This document shows, piece after piece, positions 1-7,884 of a stretch of DNA of 64,000 nucleotides (the stretch's first letter is position 1; every line of letters begins with the position of its first letter). The notes under the pieces were generated by a model that was given only the letters and a program-made list of their open reading frames with translations, was not told the origin of the DNA and ran no database searches. Source of the stretch: Bugula neritina (lineage: Eukaryota; Bryozoa; Gymnolaemata; Cheilostomatida; Bugulidae). The stretch covers positions 1-64,000 of the forward strand of contig CAXIUT010000291.1 of assembly GCA_964035545.1 (NCBI GenBank), in the 5' to 3' direction. The position numbers and the translations under genes were made by a program.

Positions 1-151
1 GGATCGAATCAAACTTTAGCAGGTGTGCTGACGTTGTCGCATCGCCGGCGATTTCGTTGATTTGGTGAAAGCGGAAGGCCGGATTGCTCCATGCGGCTCT
101 GATACCGAGGCGTCCCATACGGCCAAAGCCGTTGATACCGATTTTTGTCAT
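1..151 (-). CDS. Glyceraldehyde-3-phosphate dehydrogenase, N-terminal part (truncated by window edge)
   Basis: The first 50 codons are visible, read leftward from an ATG at 149-151. The protein opens with the Rossmann-fold NAD-binding motif [10 protein letters not shown], which is diagnostic of type I GAPDH. GAPDH oxidises and phosphorylates glyceraldehyde 3-phosphate with NAD in glycolysis. The following [19 protein letters not shown] differs from the usual glycolytic 'VND' form. From memory it is closer to GAPDHs paired with the ArsJ arsenate-efflux permease, but no ArsJ gene is in view, so that assignment is only a suggestion. The gene is divergent from the DsbA-like gene, with about 155 bp between them. 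Confidence 0.9.
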   Translation of the reverse strand, partial: MTKIGINGFGRMGRLGIRAAWSNPAFRFHQINEIAGDATTSAHLLKFDSI

Positions 152-307
152 TTGGTTGTCTCATCAATGAATGGTTGGATTATTATGTCAGTCTTCAACT
201 TCTACGGTAACCTTAACATTTGGTAATGCACTATCTGGTTTATGGTTGTGGGTAGTCGGGTGTTGGGTATGGTATGTTTCCCAAATGGGAAAAATAGATA
301 ACTTAAT

Positions 308-853
308 ATGGGAATAAAGATGAAGACAATTATCAGCAGTATCCGGTCATTTTTTATGGTATTGGCACTTGGTTGCGCGGTTAGCCTAACGCCGGCATTT
401 GCCGCCGATGAAGGGGCGTTGTTTCAACTGGGTGATAAGGCTTATGGCGTAAGTGATTTGCCCGATATGCTGCAACAGGCGCTGCATGAGGCTGAGCTTA
501 AATTCCACCAGGAGAAAGAAGCCGTAATCGATGAGGCGCTGGCGGTGATGGAAATTGAGCGGCGTGCTGAGGAGAGTGGCAAGAGCGGCGATGAGATCGC
601 GGCTGAATTATTTTCTGCGGATCAGCCATCGGATGAAGCGGTCACTGCTTTTTATGAAGAGAATAAGGCGCGGATCAATCAGCCATTGGATGCGATTAAG
701 CCACAAATTATGCAGTTGTTAATTCAACAGGCGCAGGCAGAGAAGCAACAGGCATTTTTGTCTGAGCTTAAAGAAAAGGGTGGGTTTAAGCTGTTGATAC
801 AACATCCACAGGCTCCAGAGTCTGAGATTGATATTAGCGGTTTCCCCGGCTAA
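308..853 (+). CDS. DsbA-family protein, N-terminal half (signal peptide and helical domain), frameshifted from next entry
   Basis: This 181-residue frame starts with a clear Sec signal peptide (hydrophobic core FFMVLALGCAVSL, cleavage near AFA|AD). A charged, helical region follows that resembles the SurA-N-like helices preceding the thioredoxin domain in many periplasmic DsbA-family proteins. A second ATG at 320 has a better-spaced GGGA upstream and may be the true start. The frame stops at 853, but the sequence continues at once in another frame with SPAKGPEDAKVVLVEF, the usual entry into the thioredoxin fold. One extra T in GGTTTCCCC (about 841-847) explains the break. The two frames are probably one gene of about 344 codons, broken by mutation or by a sequencing error. 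Confidence 0.7.
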   Translation: MGIKMKTIISSIRSFFMVLALGCAVSLTPAFAADEGALFQLGDKAYGVSDLPDMLQQALHEAELKFHQEKEAVIDEALAVMEIERRAEESGKSGDEIAAELFSADQPSDEAVTAFYEENKARINQPLDAIKPQIMQLLIQQAQAEKQQAFLSELKEKGGFKLLIQHPQAPESEIDISGFPG

Positions 854-1340
854 AGGGCCGGAAGATGCGAAAGTAGTACTGGTTGAATTTGCGGATTATC
901 AGTGCCCACACTGTAAGCATGCTGGTGATGCATTGAAGAAGATAGCGGAGCAGTTTAAAGACGACCTGAAGATCGTATTCATGGACTACCCAATTAACCG
1001 CTCCGGTATTTCGCGTAAGATCGCCGAGGGCGCGGTATGCGCGGCGGAGCAGGATAAGTTCTGGGAATACCACGATCTGGCATTCTCCGATCAGCGTGCG
1101 CTGAAGAAGGACTCTGCGCCTAAGTTTGCGGAAGAACTGGGGCTGGATAGTAGTGCGTTTGCTGAATGTCTGGCGTCTGAGAAGCCTGCTGCGCATGTGA
1201 AGCGTGGTGAGGAAGAAGGCCAGCGCCTGGGGGTTAATAGCACACCGACCTTATTCCTGAATGGGCGTAAGTTGCATGTGCATGACCTTGAGGCTGATCT
1301 GCCGAAAGAAATTCAGCAGGCGTTGAGTGCGGCTGAGTAA
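828..1340 (+). CDS. DsbA-family thioredoxin-fold protein, C-terminal half
   Basis: The frame holds a DsbA/Thioredoxin_4-type domain with the redox motif CPHC (in FADYQCPHCK) and the cis-proline loop GVNSTPTLFLNG. Such proteins catalyse disulfide exchange in the periplasm. The only start in this frame before the domain is a TTG at 828, inside the end of the preceding frame. It has no signal peptide of its own, which supports the view that it is the second half of a frameshifted gene beginning at 308 or 320. If translated alone it would stay in the cytoplasm. It ends just before the convergent DUF2007 operon. Confidence 0.8.
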   Translation: MILAVSPAKGPEDAKVVLVEFADYQCPHCKHAGDALKKIAEQFKDDLKIVFMDYPINRSGISRKIAEGAVCAAEQDKFWEYHDLAFSDQRALKKDSAPKFAEELGLDSSAFAECLASEKPAAHVKRGEEEGQRLGVNSTPTLFLNGRKLHVHDLEADLPKEIQQALSAAE

Positions 1341-1362
1341 GGGCGGTTAATATACCCACCCC

Positions 1363-1764
1363 TTAGTGGCTGAACCAGATGCGCCAGTAGTAGCCACAGT
1401 CGTTACAAATGTGTTTGTCTTTCTTGCTATTAATGAAGAAGGCAAGCACATCAAATACCATGTAATTGGAGAAGCGTGACCAGAAACCGGGTTTGCGGGT
1501 GATGTTCTTTGAATTGCATTCCGGGCAGCGTGGCGCGTTGGCTGATATTTGTTCTGGAGTAGGCGATTCCGGCTCATAACTGTTCAGGAAAACAGTGGCG
1601 CGTTCTGCATCTGTTTCTGCCACCATCAGGGTTGCGCTGCTGAGGCCAGCGGTTTGCTGGTGGTTAAAAACTTCGGCTTTGATACCGGCATCTTCCAGTT
1701 TTTGCCTGTCTAGGTTAGCGCCAATGCTATCGGGGTAGGTGGCGATGGGCTTGAATTCATGCAT
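1363..1764 (-). CDS. DUF2007-domain protein with C-terminal zinc ribbon
   Basis: This is the third gene of a minus-strand operon. Residues 1-70 match the DUF2007 pattern ('putative prokaryotic signal transducing protein'), a small alpha/beta fold. After it come two Cys pairs (CPECNSK and CNDCGYYW) that would form a zinc ribbon. A short hydrophobic stretch (YMVFDVLAFFI) lies between the pairs. It is a divergent paralogue of the gene at 2054-2479, which has the same two-part layout. I chose ATG 1764 because it leaves an 8-nt overlap with the upstream gene; ATG 1782 would add six residues. Function is unknown. Confidence 0.7.
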   Translation of the reverse strand: MHEFKPIATYPDSIGANLDRQKLEDAGIKAEVFNHQQTAGLSSATLMVAETDAERATVFLNSYEPESPTPEQISANAPRCPECNSKNITRKPGFWSRFSNYMVFDVLAFFINSKKDKHICNDCGYYWRIWFSH

Positions 1765-2044
1765 TGTTCTTGTCGCTGTCATAATAATCCAGAGCCGAGA
1801 GGTATAAGCCCGGTAGGGAGAAAATGATGAAGATTATGAGATAAATCAGCATATCTTCATACAGCTCAGGAGAGACGAATATCCGTTTTATCAAGGGTAA
1901 AAACGCTTCATGCAAAATGGAGCGTAAAACTTTAAACGTAAAGCTTGCTGCAAAAGCAAAGAGAAGCGCTTTAATGCAAGTTCCTAAAAACCCTATTAAT
2001 ACAATTTTGCGGAAACTGTACTTTTTACCTGTTGATCCACTCAT
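1757..2044 (-). CDS. Small membrane protein in DUF2007 operon
   Basis: A protein of about 95 residues with two strong hydrophobic segments (IVLIGFLGTCIKALLFAFAASF and LIYLIIFIIFSLPGLYL) separated by a basic/acidic loop, so it is probably a two-pass inner-membrane protein. It sits between two DUF2007 zinc-ribbon genes. It overlaps the downstream one, and its start lies within 10 nt of the stop of the upstream one, so co-translation is likely. A GTG at 2053 directly after the upstream stop is an alternative start. I do not recognise the family. Confidence 0.55.
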   Translation of the reverse strand: MSGSTGKKYSFRKIVLIGFLGTCIKALLFAFAASFTFKVLRSILHEAFLPLIKRIFVSPELYEDMLIYLIIFIIFSLPGLYLSALDYYDSDKNNA

Positions 2045-2053
2045 GGCGCTCAC

Positions 2054-2479
2054 TTACTCAAACCACAGGTGCCAGTCGTAGTCGCAATCATTACACCAGT
2101 GATGAATACGGCTCTTCGCCATGATCAATGAGTACAACCCAAAGGTCAGAATGCCCAGAACGATCATTAGCCAGGGTTCTCGACTGGTAATTTTGCCTGA
2201 GCCACAATCCGGGCAGCTTAGCCCATCGCTATAGGAAAGTTCAGGGTTGAGGTCGTACTCACCTTCGGCGTGTTTGTGCAAAATAGCTTTTGCTGCTTTC
2301 AGGTTGCTTTTTGCGACCTTGATTTTTACACCGCCGATGGCATGTGATACGAACCAGTTGGCGCTGATGTGGTGTTCGTCATGGACGATTGCGGGTATGC
2401 CTTCTGCTTCCAGGCGGCCCCTGGCCAGGTGGGCGGCGATAGCGTCGCTGTAGGTTTCTGCGATGACTAGCTTTGGCAT
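2054..2479 (-). CDS. DUF2007-domain protein with C-terminal zinc ribbon
   Basis: First gene of the minus-strand operon, preceded by a good ribosome site (GGAGACAAAGC before ATG). Residues 1-75 fit DUF2007 (…ETYSDAIAAHLARGRLEAEGIPAIVHDEHH…GGVKIKV…). The C-terminus carries CPDCGSG and CNDCDYDW, two knuckles of a zinc ribbon, around a hydrophobic stretch (WLMIVLGILTFGLYSLIMA) that may dip into the membrane. It pairs with the paralogue two genes downstream. The family is widespread in proteobacteria and has no established role. Confidence 0.75.
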   Translation of the reverse strand: MPKLVIAETYSDAIAAHLARGRLEAEGIPAIVHDEHHISANWFVSHAIGGVKIKVAKSNLKAAKAILHKHAEGEYDLNPELSYSDGLSCPDCGSGKITSREPWLMIVLGILTFGLYSLIMAKSRIHHWCNDCDYDWHLWFE

Positions 2480-2580
2480 GTGCTTTGTCTCCTTGTGGCT
2501 GTTTATTTATTGTTATGTTAAACATTGAGTGAATTTTGATCTGTGAAATAGTTACCTCTGTTGTTGGTATTTTTGCACTT

Positions 2581-3132
2581 TTACCATGAGTAGCGTGTGC
2601 TGACCGGGGCGTGTTTGCAGTTGTTCAGGGGTTGGGTTTTGCTGTTGTCGCACCAGGCCCCTTTTAATTGGTGGCAAGTGTATCCGGTGGGCAGCTCATC
2701 GCCCGGCGTAAAGGTCTGGTTACCGAAAATGCACTCCAGTTTTAACTGAAGTTCAATAGATTCGTAATCAGTTTGACCCGTAGGAAGGTCACGGTCGAAC
2801 CAAGGTGTACTTCCACCTTGCCAGTGCCATCTGACTTTCATGTTGGCACAGCTGTTTTGGGGTTCGGCAAATCTGTTCTGGCACATGGCCCCGGTGCTCA
2901 GGCAGTGGTATGCCTTAGGTAAATTTAAGCCTGGATCATCTGACCTGTAAATGCCTTTATATTTACCTGAGGTGACTTCGCACTCGCCGACTAAATTGTG
3001 TTCGTGGCTCTCCCAGTCGCCGGAGCCACCCGGTAGATCACTATTTAATATGGGTGTTTCCCCAGCTATCAGGTTGGCAGTGATAAGCATTGCGATGGTG
3101 AGGAGTAAGGTTTTATGTTTAAAAGCCATCAT
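2581..3132 (-). CDS. Secreted protein with two WxxW (mucin/CILP-like) domains
   Basis: A 183-residue protein with a signal peptide (TLLLTIAMLITANLIAGE) followed by two similar units of about 75 residues. Each unit has the pattern TP-x-hydrophobic-(D/N)-x-D-x-P-x-G-x-x-D-(W/Y)-E, then C…G-Y-x-C…(A/G)-x-C-x-N…C-x-(N/H)-x-x-V-x-x-(R/W). This matches my knowledge of the WxxW domain (Pfam Mucin2_WxxW) found in animal cartilage intermediate layer protein and gel-forming mucins, including the conserved Cys spacing. The gene overlaps its upstream neighbour by 4 nt (3129-3132), so the two are co-translated. It is a paralogue of 4180-4725. A role in extracellular matrix or surface adhesion is inferred only. 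Confidence 0.7.
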   Translation of the reverse strand: MMAFKHKTLLLTIAMLITANLIAGETPILNSDLPGGSGDWESHEHNLVGECEVTSGKYKGIYRSDDPGLNLPKAYHCLSTGAMCQNRFAEPQNSCANMKVRWHWQGGSTPWFDRDLPTGQTDYESIELQLKLECIFGNQTFTPGDELPTGYTCHQLKGAWCDNSKTQPLNNCKHAPVSTRYSW

Positions 3133-4037
3133 TTGCTAATCTTTAACAGGTCTTGAGTCAGGCTATTTAACTGGTAGTTACCGGCTATTTGCCCGCTTGG
3201 CTCCCGAATGATCAACTGGTTGCCTGCCGGATCAAAACTCCAGCGACAGGTTTTGTGCTGATGGGCGTCGTTTGGTTCCAGGGAAAGAAACTGGCACTGG
3301 CTGTTCTCGTAAAAAGAGAGGGTTCTGCGGAAGTGAGCTGGTGGGAAAGTTTTGCTGCCTGCTTTGCGCCAGGCTAGCGTAGGTTCTTCATCTTCCTCAT
3401 GAGAATGTACCCAGGTTTGGTTGATGAATTTCAGGCTATCAGAGGTAGGGCGGCCTATGGTGCAGGGGATAAGGCTTACTGTATCAAGCTGTATGCCGAA
3501 GCCGCCGCTGGTATCGCGTAGCTGGCTGAATTCGATGGTTAGGTTGTGTGTATCAGGGCATAAAATATAACTGTATTCCTGCCAGTCTGCTGCGGTTGTG
3601 ATGATGGAATGGTTAGCTGTTCCGCATGTTGCTGCTGAGTGGTTTATTAGTTTTAGGTCAAATATATTGTGTTGTTCTCTATGGAATCTGGCCCAAAATT
3701 TGAGTAAATAATTTTTTCCGGGCTGAGTTTGTATAGTCTGTGCGAGTCTGTATCCTTCGGAAGAGGCGAGTTGCAGGATGTTGTTGCCGGAGTGTGGGTA
3801 GTTAGCAATTACCTGCCCCTTTGGGCCGCCGGAGACTTTCCAGCCCGGTATGTTGTAAGTTTTAGTGAAGCGAACGCCAAATGTATCAGAATTTAGTTTT
3901 ATGTCTTCGAAGCTGCCATTGGTGATTAGGTTTTGGGTGTTGATGGGGTTGCAGTTGTCTTGTGCGTTAGTGGCGTAGGTGTTCTGAGCGATGGTTAAGG
4001 TAGTAAAGAGTAGTAGGATGAGCCGAAATATGTTCAT
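3129..4037 (-). CDS. Secreted protein with N-terminal galactose-binding-like (DUF642/CBM-like) domain
   Basis: A 302-residue protein with a signal peptide (FRLILLLFTTLTIAQNTYA). Residues about 35-190 read NLITNGSFED…IPGWKVSGG…GNNILQLAS…YRLAQTIQTQPGKNYLLKFWAR, typical of jelly-roll carbohydrate-binding domains of the DUF642/CBM4_9 kind. The last 100 residues are a separate small domain of unknown type (SLKFINQTWVHSHE…GNQLIIREPSGQIAGNYQL), possibly a lipocalin-like beta barrel. Four cysteines lie in the N-terminal part. It overlaps the WxxW gene by 4 nt and so forms a transcription unit with it. Confidence 0.65.
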   Translation of the reverse strand: MNIFRLILLLFTTLTIAQNTYATNAQDNCNPINTQNLITNGSFEDIKLNSDTFGVRFTKTYNIPGWKVSGGPKGQVIANYPHSGNNILQLASSEGYRLAQTIQTQPGKNYLLKFWARFHREQHNIFDLKLINHSAATCGTANHSIITTAADWQEYSYILCPDTHNLTIEFSQLRDTSGGFGIQLDTVSLIPCTIGRPTSDSLKFINQTWVHSHEEDEEPTLAWRKAGSKTFPPAHFRRTLSFYENSQCQFLSLEPNDAHQHKTCRWSFDPAGNQLIIREPSGQIAGNYQLNSLTQDLLKISK

Positions 4038-4179
4038 AACACGATAAATTTAGTACTGTTTCCTGAATTAGTCTGTAAGAATGTTTGTCGATTGTGGTGC
4101 TGGAAGGCCACCTTCTGTGGTTGAAAGTGGCTTGATTGGTGAGTTGGACTGGAGGGTTAGCTCCATATCTACATCGCCG

Positions 4180-4725
4180 TTACCAAAAGTACCTGACCCT
4201 TACCGGTCGGTTTCGGCAGCTTCTTCTCGGTTGAGTCTGTTTGTTTACACACCAGGCTCCTCGCATTTTATTACAGGTATAGCCTGCTGGAATGTTATTG
4301 CTGGTAGGAGTGAATTTATTGCTGCTAACTCCCGGTGGGCCAAAATAGCACTCTGTTCTTAGCTGATGTTCAATGGTTTCATAATCGCCATTGCCGCTTG
4401 GGCGGTCACGATCAAACCATGGTGTTGCACCTCCCCGCCATGTCCATCTGACTTTCATATTTTTACAACCACCTCGGGTTCTGTTGTTATCGCACCAGCC
4501 TCCACGTGCTTTTTTGCAGGTGTATCCGGCGGGTAAGGATTGGCCTGGTCTATAAACAGTGCCTCCGATGTTGCACTCTACGTTTAAATAGCGCTCGTTG
4601 TTTTCCCAGTCGCCTGAGCCACCGGGCCTGTCTGAATTGAATATGGGGGTTTGGCCTGCTGTTGCAGTACTTGCAAAACCAATTAACAATGTGACTAATA
4701 ATAGCTTATTAAGATTTTTTAACAT
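4180..4725 (-). CDS. Secreted protein with two WxxW (mucin/CILP-like) domains
   Basis: A 181-residue paralogue of 2581-3132. A signal peptide (LLLVTLLIGFASTATAG) is followed by unit 1 (TPIFNSDRPGGSGDWE … GGWCDN … CKNMKVRW) and unit 2 (TPWFDRDRPSGNGDYE … GAWCVN … CRNRPVRVRYFW). The two units are homologous to each other. The motif D-x-P-x-G-x-G-D-(W/Y)-E and the WC-x-N…C-x-N-x-x-V-R tail match the eukaryotic WxxW domain. AAGGAGCATCAAA directly before ATG is a strong ribosome site. It is separated from the neighbouring genes by 100-140 bp, so it may have its own promoter. Confidence 0.7.
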   Translation of the reverse strand: MLKNLNKLLLVTLLIGFASTATAGQTPIFNSDRPGGSGDWENNERYLNVECNIGGTVYRPGQSLPAGYTCKKARGGWCDNNRTRGGCKNMKVRWTWRGGATPWFDRDRPSGNGDYETIEHQLRTECYFGPPGVSSNKFTPTSNNIPAGYTCNKMRGAWCVNKQTQPRRSCRNRPVRVRYFW

Positions 4726-4825
4726 TTTGATGCTCCTTGGGTGTGGAATTGTACATTAATAGATCTAATGATTTGAAAAGACTAGCCTATGAAAAGAGAG
4801 TTCTAGAAGTCGCTGGTATTTGCTA

Positions 4826-5509
4826 TTAATCCCAGCAGTTAGCAGGTTGGTTGTTGTTTTTCACCCAAAAGCGAGTTCTTTTATTACTATTATTTGGGTA
4901 GTTGTGTTTCAGCATTTTGCGTTTGTTATTATTATTCCATTGGTGAAACCTCGCATGGAAAGCCCAGCCACCTGACCTGGCGTTAGCATGGTTCCAGTTT
5001 CCACCAAAATGTTGATTAGCGCCCATGCCAGGCATCCATTTCCCCATATGATGTTCAGCCATGCGCCATCCATTGCCACAAATGTTATCAGCAGTGGCAG
5101 GGCTAGTTAAAGCTGTCCCTACGATTGGCGTAGTTAGTTTTATTTTTTGATCAACCCAACCCGAATAGAATTCTTTGGGCATGGCAGCACTCCCTGTGTT
5201 GACTACATAGCGTGGTCGGGGTTTGCTGTTACCTCCTACGCATAATATTGGTAAAGATTCGGTACAACTTGTTTCTCCTTGGTAGGCATTGCAAAAAGTT
5301 TTATTGCCTGTTGGTGATTTTGTCTCGCTGTTGCAACCTACATTAACTATTTTCTTTTGGTAGTTATTTGCAGGGCTGGAGAAGGTTTTGGCTCTGAAAC
5401 CCCAAGTCATACCATTACCACCCGCAGCCATTACCGGTGCACTAATAAATGCCAATGCCAAGCTGATCGCACAAAGATTGCGGCCTAAAATTATAGTCTT
5501 GCTTTTCAT
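4826..5509 (-). CDS. Secreted cysteine-rich protein of the 'CGNGWR…NCW' family (unrecognised)
   Basis: A protein of 227 residues counted from the ATG at 5509, where a signal peptide begins (ILGRNLCAISLALAFISAPVMAA). Upstream in-frame codons to 5569 lack a ribosome site. The mature part starts GMTWGFRA and contains spaced cysteines, PRPxYxV, a CGNGWRMAEHHMGKWMPGMG block, GGW-F-ARF, and ends RFWVKNNNQPANCWD. The same skeleton recurs in the gene at 13333-13902 and in a short remnant at 8725-8772, so this is a locally expanded family. I do not recognise it from outside. The conserved upstream element (copy 1) lies about 90 bp before the start. Confidence 0.6.
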   Translation of the reverse strand: MKSKTIILGRNLCAISLALAFISAPVMAAGGNGMTWGFRAKTFSSPANNYQKKIVNVGCNSETKSPTGNKTFCNAYQGETSCTESLPILCVGGNSKPRPRYVVNTGSAAMPKEFYSGWVDQKIKLTTPIVGTALTSPATADNICGNGWRMAEHHMGKWMPGMGANQHFGGNWNHANARSGGWAFHARFHQWNNNNKRKMLKHNYPNNSNKRTRFWVKNNNQPANCWD

Positions 5510-5599
5510 GAGTAAATTACCTCGTGGTTGTTTGAAAATAAGGTTGTTTTTTTTGTTTTGTGTTACCATTTATATCAAAATAAACTTATGCGTTTATGT

Positions 5600-5660
5600 A
5601 TTGATGCGACAATTTTTCAGGAAAATGCATCTAGATGACAAAAGCCTTTTTTAAATTTTT
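5600..5660. promoter_or_regulatory. Conserved upstream element, copy 1
   Basis: This segment (TTGATGCGACAATTTTTCAG…GATGACAAAAG) aligns with 8874-8939 and 14791-14860. Shared features are an ATNNATRCGNCAAT block and, about 25 bp on, a TGCAYNTANATGNCAAAA block. Each copy lies upstream of a minus-strand gene for a secreted protein. A promoter or activator site is the simplest reading. No clear -35/-10 pair is seen inside it. Confidence 0.45.
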
Positions 5661-5762
5661 TCTGGGTATCAACAATTGATTTTTTTGGAGTTAATGGTGG
5701 GTTTTTAAAGGTCAGTAGGCAGAAGTTGAGTTTATAAAGATGGCTATCCGTAATAAAAAATA

Positions 5763-5791
5763 GGATCGAATATGTGTTGTCCATCCGATCC
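5763..5791 (-). terminator. Candidate terminator downstream of the Lcl-domain gene
   Basis: GGATCG (5763-5768) can pair with CGATCC (5786-5791) across a 17-nt loop. On the minus strand the hairpin is followed by TATTTTTTATT. It lies just after the stop of the gene ending at 5815. The stem is short, and A/T runs on both sides could make it bidirectional. Confidence 0.4.
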
Positions 5792-5814
5792 AAAAAAATA
5801 TTTGTGACTCAGCA

Positions 5815-6327
5815 TTATTGGTTTCGAACCAAGCGAACGTGGCGTTTTGCACTCTTTGTGTTAAAGTTATAGTAACCCGCTCCAAAATTCACAACCCAGG
5901 CAGCATGAGGCCAGTAAGCTGAGGTTGATGATGACCAATAATGGCCTGTGACAATATTGTTGGGAAATGCTGTTAAATTTAGCGAAGGGCCAATGCATTG
6001 GTGTTCAACGATAGAAGCCAGTTCTTTAATATTAGGCAGCCGCCAATTACCCCCGGCGCTGGCTGCTAAATCCAGCGCTTCCTTCCAGTTGTATATCGGC
6101 GGGGAAGCAGTACAGGTTAAAGTTGTGTCATTCCAACTTTGGCCTTCGGCGCACCGTTTCCAGATTAAACCGGTTTTGGTGTCTTTCACCGTACCATTAT
6201 TTTTACCAATCAGATGCCCTGTTGTCGCGGCGATAGTGTTGGTATTACAGGTCTGTGCATATGCATTAAACGATAACAACAGCAGGCTAACTGCCGTCAG
6301 TATGGTCAGTTTAAATTTGGTATTCAT
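5815..6327 (-). CDS. Secreted Lcl (DUF1566) domain protein
   Basis: 170 residues with a signal peptide (LTILTAVSLLLLSFNAYA). The rest is one Lcl C-terminal domain (DUF1566): TGHLIGKNNGTVKDTKTGLIWKRC, W…C, NWKEALDLA, GGNWRLPNIKELASIVE, FPNN…HYWSSS…AAWVVNFGAG, and the closing HVRLVR. In the Legionella collagen-like adhesin Lcl, this domain type follows the collagen repeats. Many aquatic proteobacteria encode stand-alone secreted versions whose ligands are unknown. It is adjacent to a larger paralogue (6348-7493), only 20 bp away, and is probably in the same operon. Confidence 0.8.
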   Translation of the reverse strand: MNTKFKLTILTAVSLLLLSFNAYAQTCNTNTIAATTGHLIGKNNGTVKDTKTGLIWKRCAEGQSWNDTTLTCTASPPIYNWKEALDLAASAGGNWRLPNIKELASIVEHQCIGPSLNLTAFPNNIVTGHYWSSSTSAYWPHAAWVVNFGAGYYNFNTKSAKRHVRLVRNQ

Positions 6328-6347
6328 AATTGATCTCCACTGAAATG

Positions 6348-7493
6348 TTAATTGCCACGTACCAAACGGACCGGACGTGGGGTATTTTTGTTATTTGATG
6401 GCCCTGTGCCCGTGTTAAAGGTAACGCCCCATATCTGTACGGCATTGCCGATATAAGGTGATGAAGTCAGGTATAAAGTTGAAACCGTGTTGGGGAAATA
6501 TTTGACATCAATAGCCGGATTAAACCTATCGTAATGCACAATAGACTGGAGTTCTTTCTGGGTTGGTAAGCGCCAGTTATTTGCGCCACACAGACCATTA
6601 GCATTTACCGCCTGAACATAAGCAGCAGTGTCACAATGACTCCCAACACAGTTTCCACCGTTTTGTGTGCCGGGAGTGCCGCCATTGATTGCAGGGTTGG
6701 ATTCGTGCCATGTGTATGTCCACTTTCTATCATGCAAGCCGCCATCTTTGGTTTTAGTTTCCCAAATCAAACCAGTGACTTTGTCCTTTACACACGACCA
6801 TTTGGCTGCGTTTCTGGGTAATGCAGCGCCATCTGCTGAGACTTTTGTGAAGGCAAAACCTGCATGACCGTTGTTGTTGTTACCATTGCTTTTATCGCGA
6901 CCATGAGTTGCATCTTGTTTTGGAGGAATCGGGTCGCCTTGTGCATCATTTGCGTTGGAGGTGCAGGTTAGGTCGTTATTGTGGGCTAGGGTGGCGCTGC
7001 CATAGGCATAGTCGCCGCAGGTGATGATGCCTGTGTCATTGAGTTTATTGGTTGCAGCAGCTGGAACTTTGGCAACAACCTTGTACGTCTTATTTGCACT
7101 AAAGTTGCTTTTGTTGAGGTTGCTGTTTGAAGCGGGAAATGCCCTAACTTGCCATTTAATGGTATCGCCCAATGACAAGGGAAATGGAGATGGGCCTTGC
7201 CATGTGGTTGGATGTGAAGTGCAAGTGATGGCTCCGCTTGTAGTGCAAATAGAGCCTGATGACAATAAGGAGCTATTAAAAACGTTACTGCCTTTCTTGA
7301 CACGAATCTTGTAGCTAACAGCACCCTGCACAGCATTCCAAGTGAAAGCAGGCTGTGTCACAGTGCCATTACCTTGCGGTGATATGGTGTCTGGTTTATC
7401 AAGTCTGGCGCTATATGCAGTGTTAGTAGAAAGCAAAAAAACAAGCATTATTAATGGAGTTAATAATTTTGATGAAAAGTATGTAGTAGTCAT
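6348..7493 (-). CDS. Secreted protein with Fn3-like domain and C-terminal Lcl (DUF1566) domain
   Basis: The chosen ATG at 7493 follows AAAGGTAG and opens a signal peptide (LLTPLIMLVFLLSTNTAYSA). The frame extends to 7571 but those codons look non-coding. Residues about 30-140 look like a fibronectin-III-type beta sandwich (PDTISPQGNGTVTQPAFTWNAVQGAVSYKIRVKKG…WQVRAF). Residues about 160-380 form an Lcl/DUF1566 domain (WSCVKDKVTGLIWETKT…NNWRLPTQKELQSIVHYD…FPNT…LYLTSSPY…WGVTFNTGTG…RPVRLVRG). It sits in tandem with a short Lcl protein, which suggests a shared surface or matrix role. Confidence 0.75.
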   Translation of the reverse strand: MTTTYFSSKLLTPLIMLVFLLSTNTAYSARLDKPDTISPQGNGTVTQPAFTWNAVQGAVSYKIRVKKGSNVFNSSLLSSGSICTTSGAITCTSHPTTWQGPSPFPLSLGDTIKWQVRAFPASNSNLNKSNFSANKTYKVVAKVPAAATNKLNDTGIITCGDYAYGSATLAHNNDLTCTSNANDAQGDPIPPKQDATHGRDKSNGNNNNGHAGFAFTKVSADGAALPRNAAKWSCVKDKVTGLIWETKTKDGGLHDRKWTYTWHESNPAINGGTPGTQNGGNCVGSHCDTAAYVQAVNANGLCGANNWRLPTQKELQSIVHYDRFNPAIDVKYFPNTVSTLYLTSSPYIGNAVQIWGVTFNTGTGPSNNKNTPRPVRLVRGN

Positions 7494-7560
7494 TTTTCTA
7501 CCTTTATGATGGTTTTTTAATGAATTAATAAGCTTTGATTTTGTCTTTAGATTAGTGTAT

Positions 7561-7830
7561 CTAATATACAACAGGATCCCAAATGGAACGATATCCTATC
7601 CTTGGTCTTTTAATTCTTGATTTTGAGGTGGAGTTACCTGGGATTCTTTTGGGCTTGATGTGCGGATGTTCATGTTTTGAGTTAGTGGTTTCTTTTGTTT
7701 TTGATTTTTCAATGTCGTCAAGTTTAATATCTCCAAAGCCACCTTTCATCCCAGGAGGAGGCCCGGCAGTTAGCTGAATAGGGGTTGCGCTCATAATTAG
7801 AAGGCATATAAAAGCTATTTTAATATTCAT
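7561..7830 (-). CDS. Small secreted basic protein (unrecognised)
   Basis: 89 residues: a signal peptide (FICLLIMSATPIQLTAG) and a mature part that is Lys/Pro/Arg-rich and probably disordered (PPPGMKGGFGDIKLDDIEKS…). It is preceded by GGAGAATATT before ATG, a good ribosome site. It lies just upstream of the Fn3-Lcl gene and may be its operon leader. No domain is recognised. The opposite strand also has a short open frame here, but with no signal or ribosome site. Confidence 0.5.
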   Translation of the reverse strand: MNIKIAFICLLIMSATPIQLTAGPPPGMKGGFGDIKLDDIEKSKTKETTNSKHEHPHIKPKRIPGNSTSKSRIKRPRIGYRSIWDPVVY

Positions 7831-7884
7831 AATATTCTCCGTTCGTGAATAGTTAATTTTTTTCCTACTGTGCTTTTTGAGGCT

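Noticed and set aside
7021-7314. Plus-strand frame opposite the Fn3-Lcl gene
   Set aside because: A shadow of the minus-strand gene, with no ribosome site or signal.
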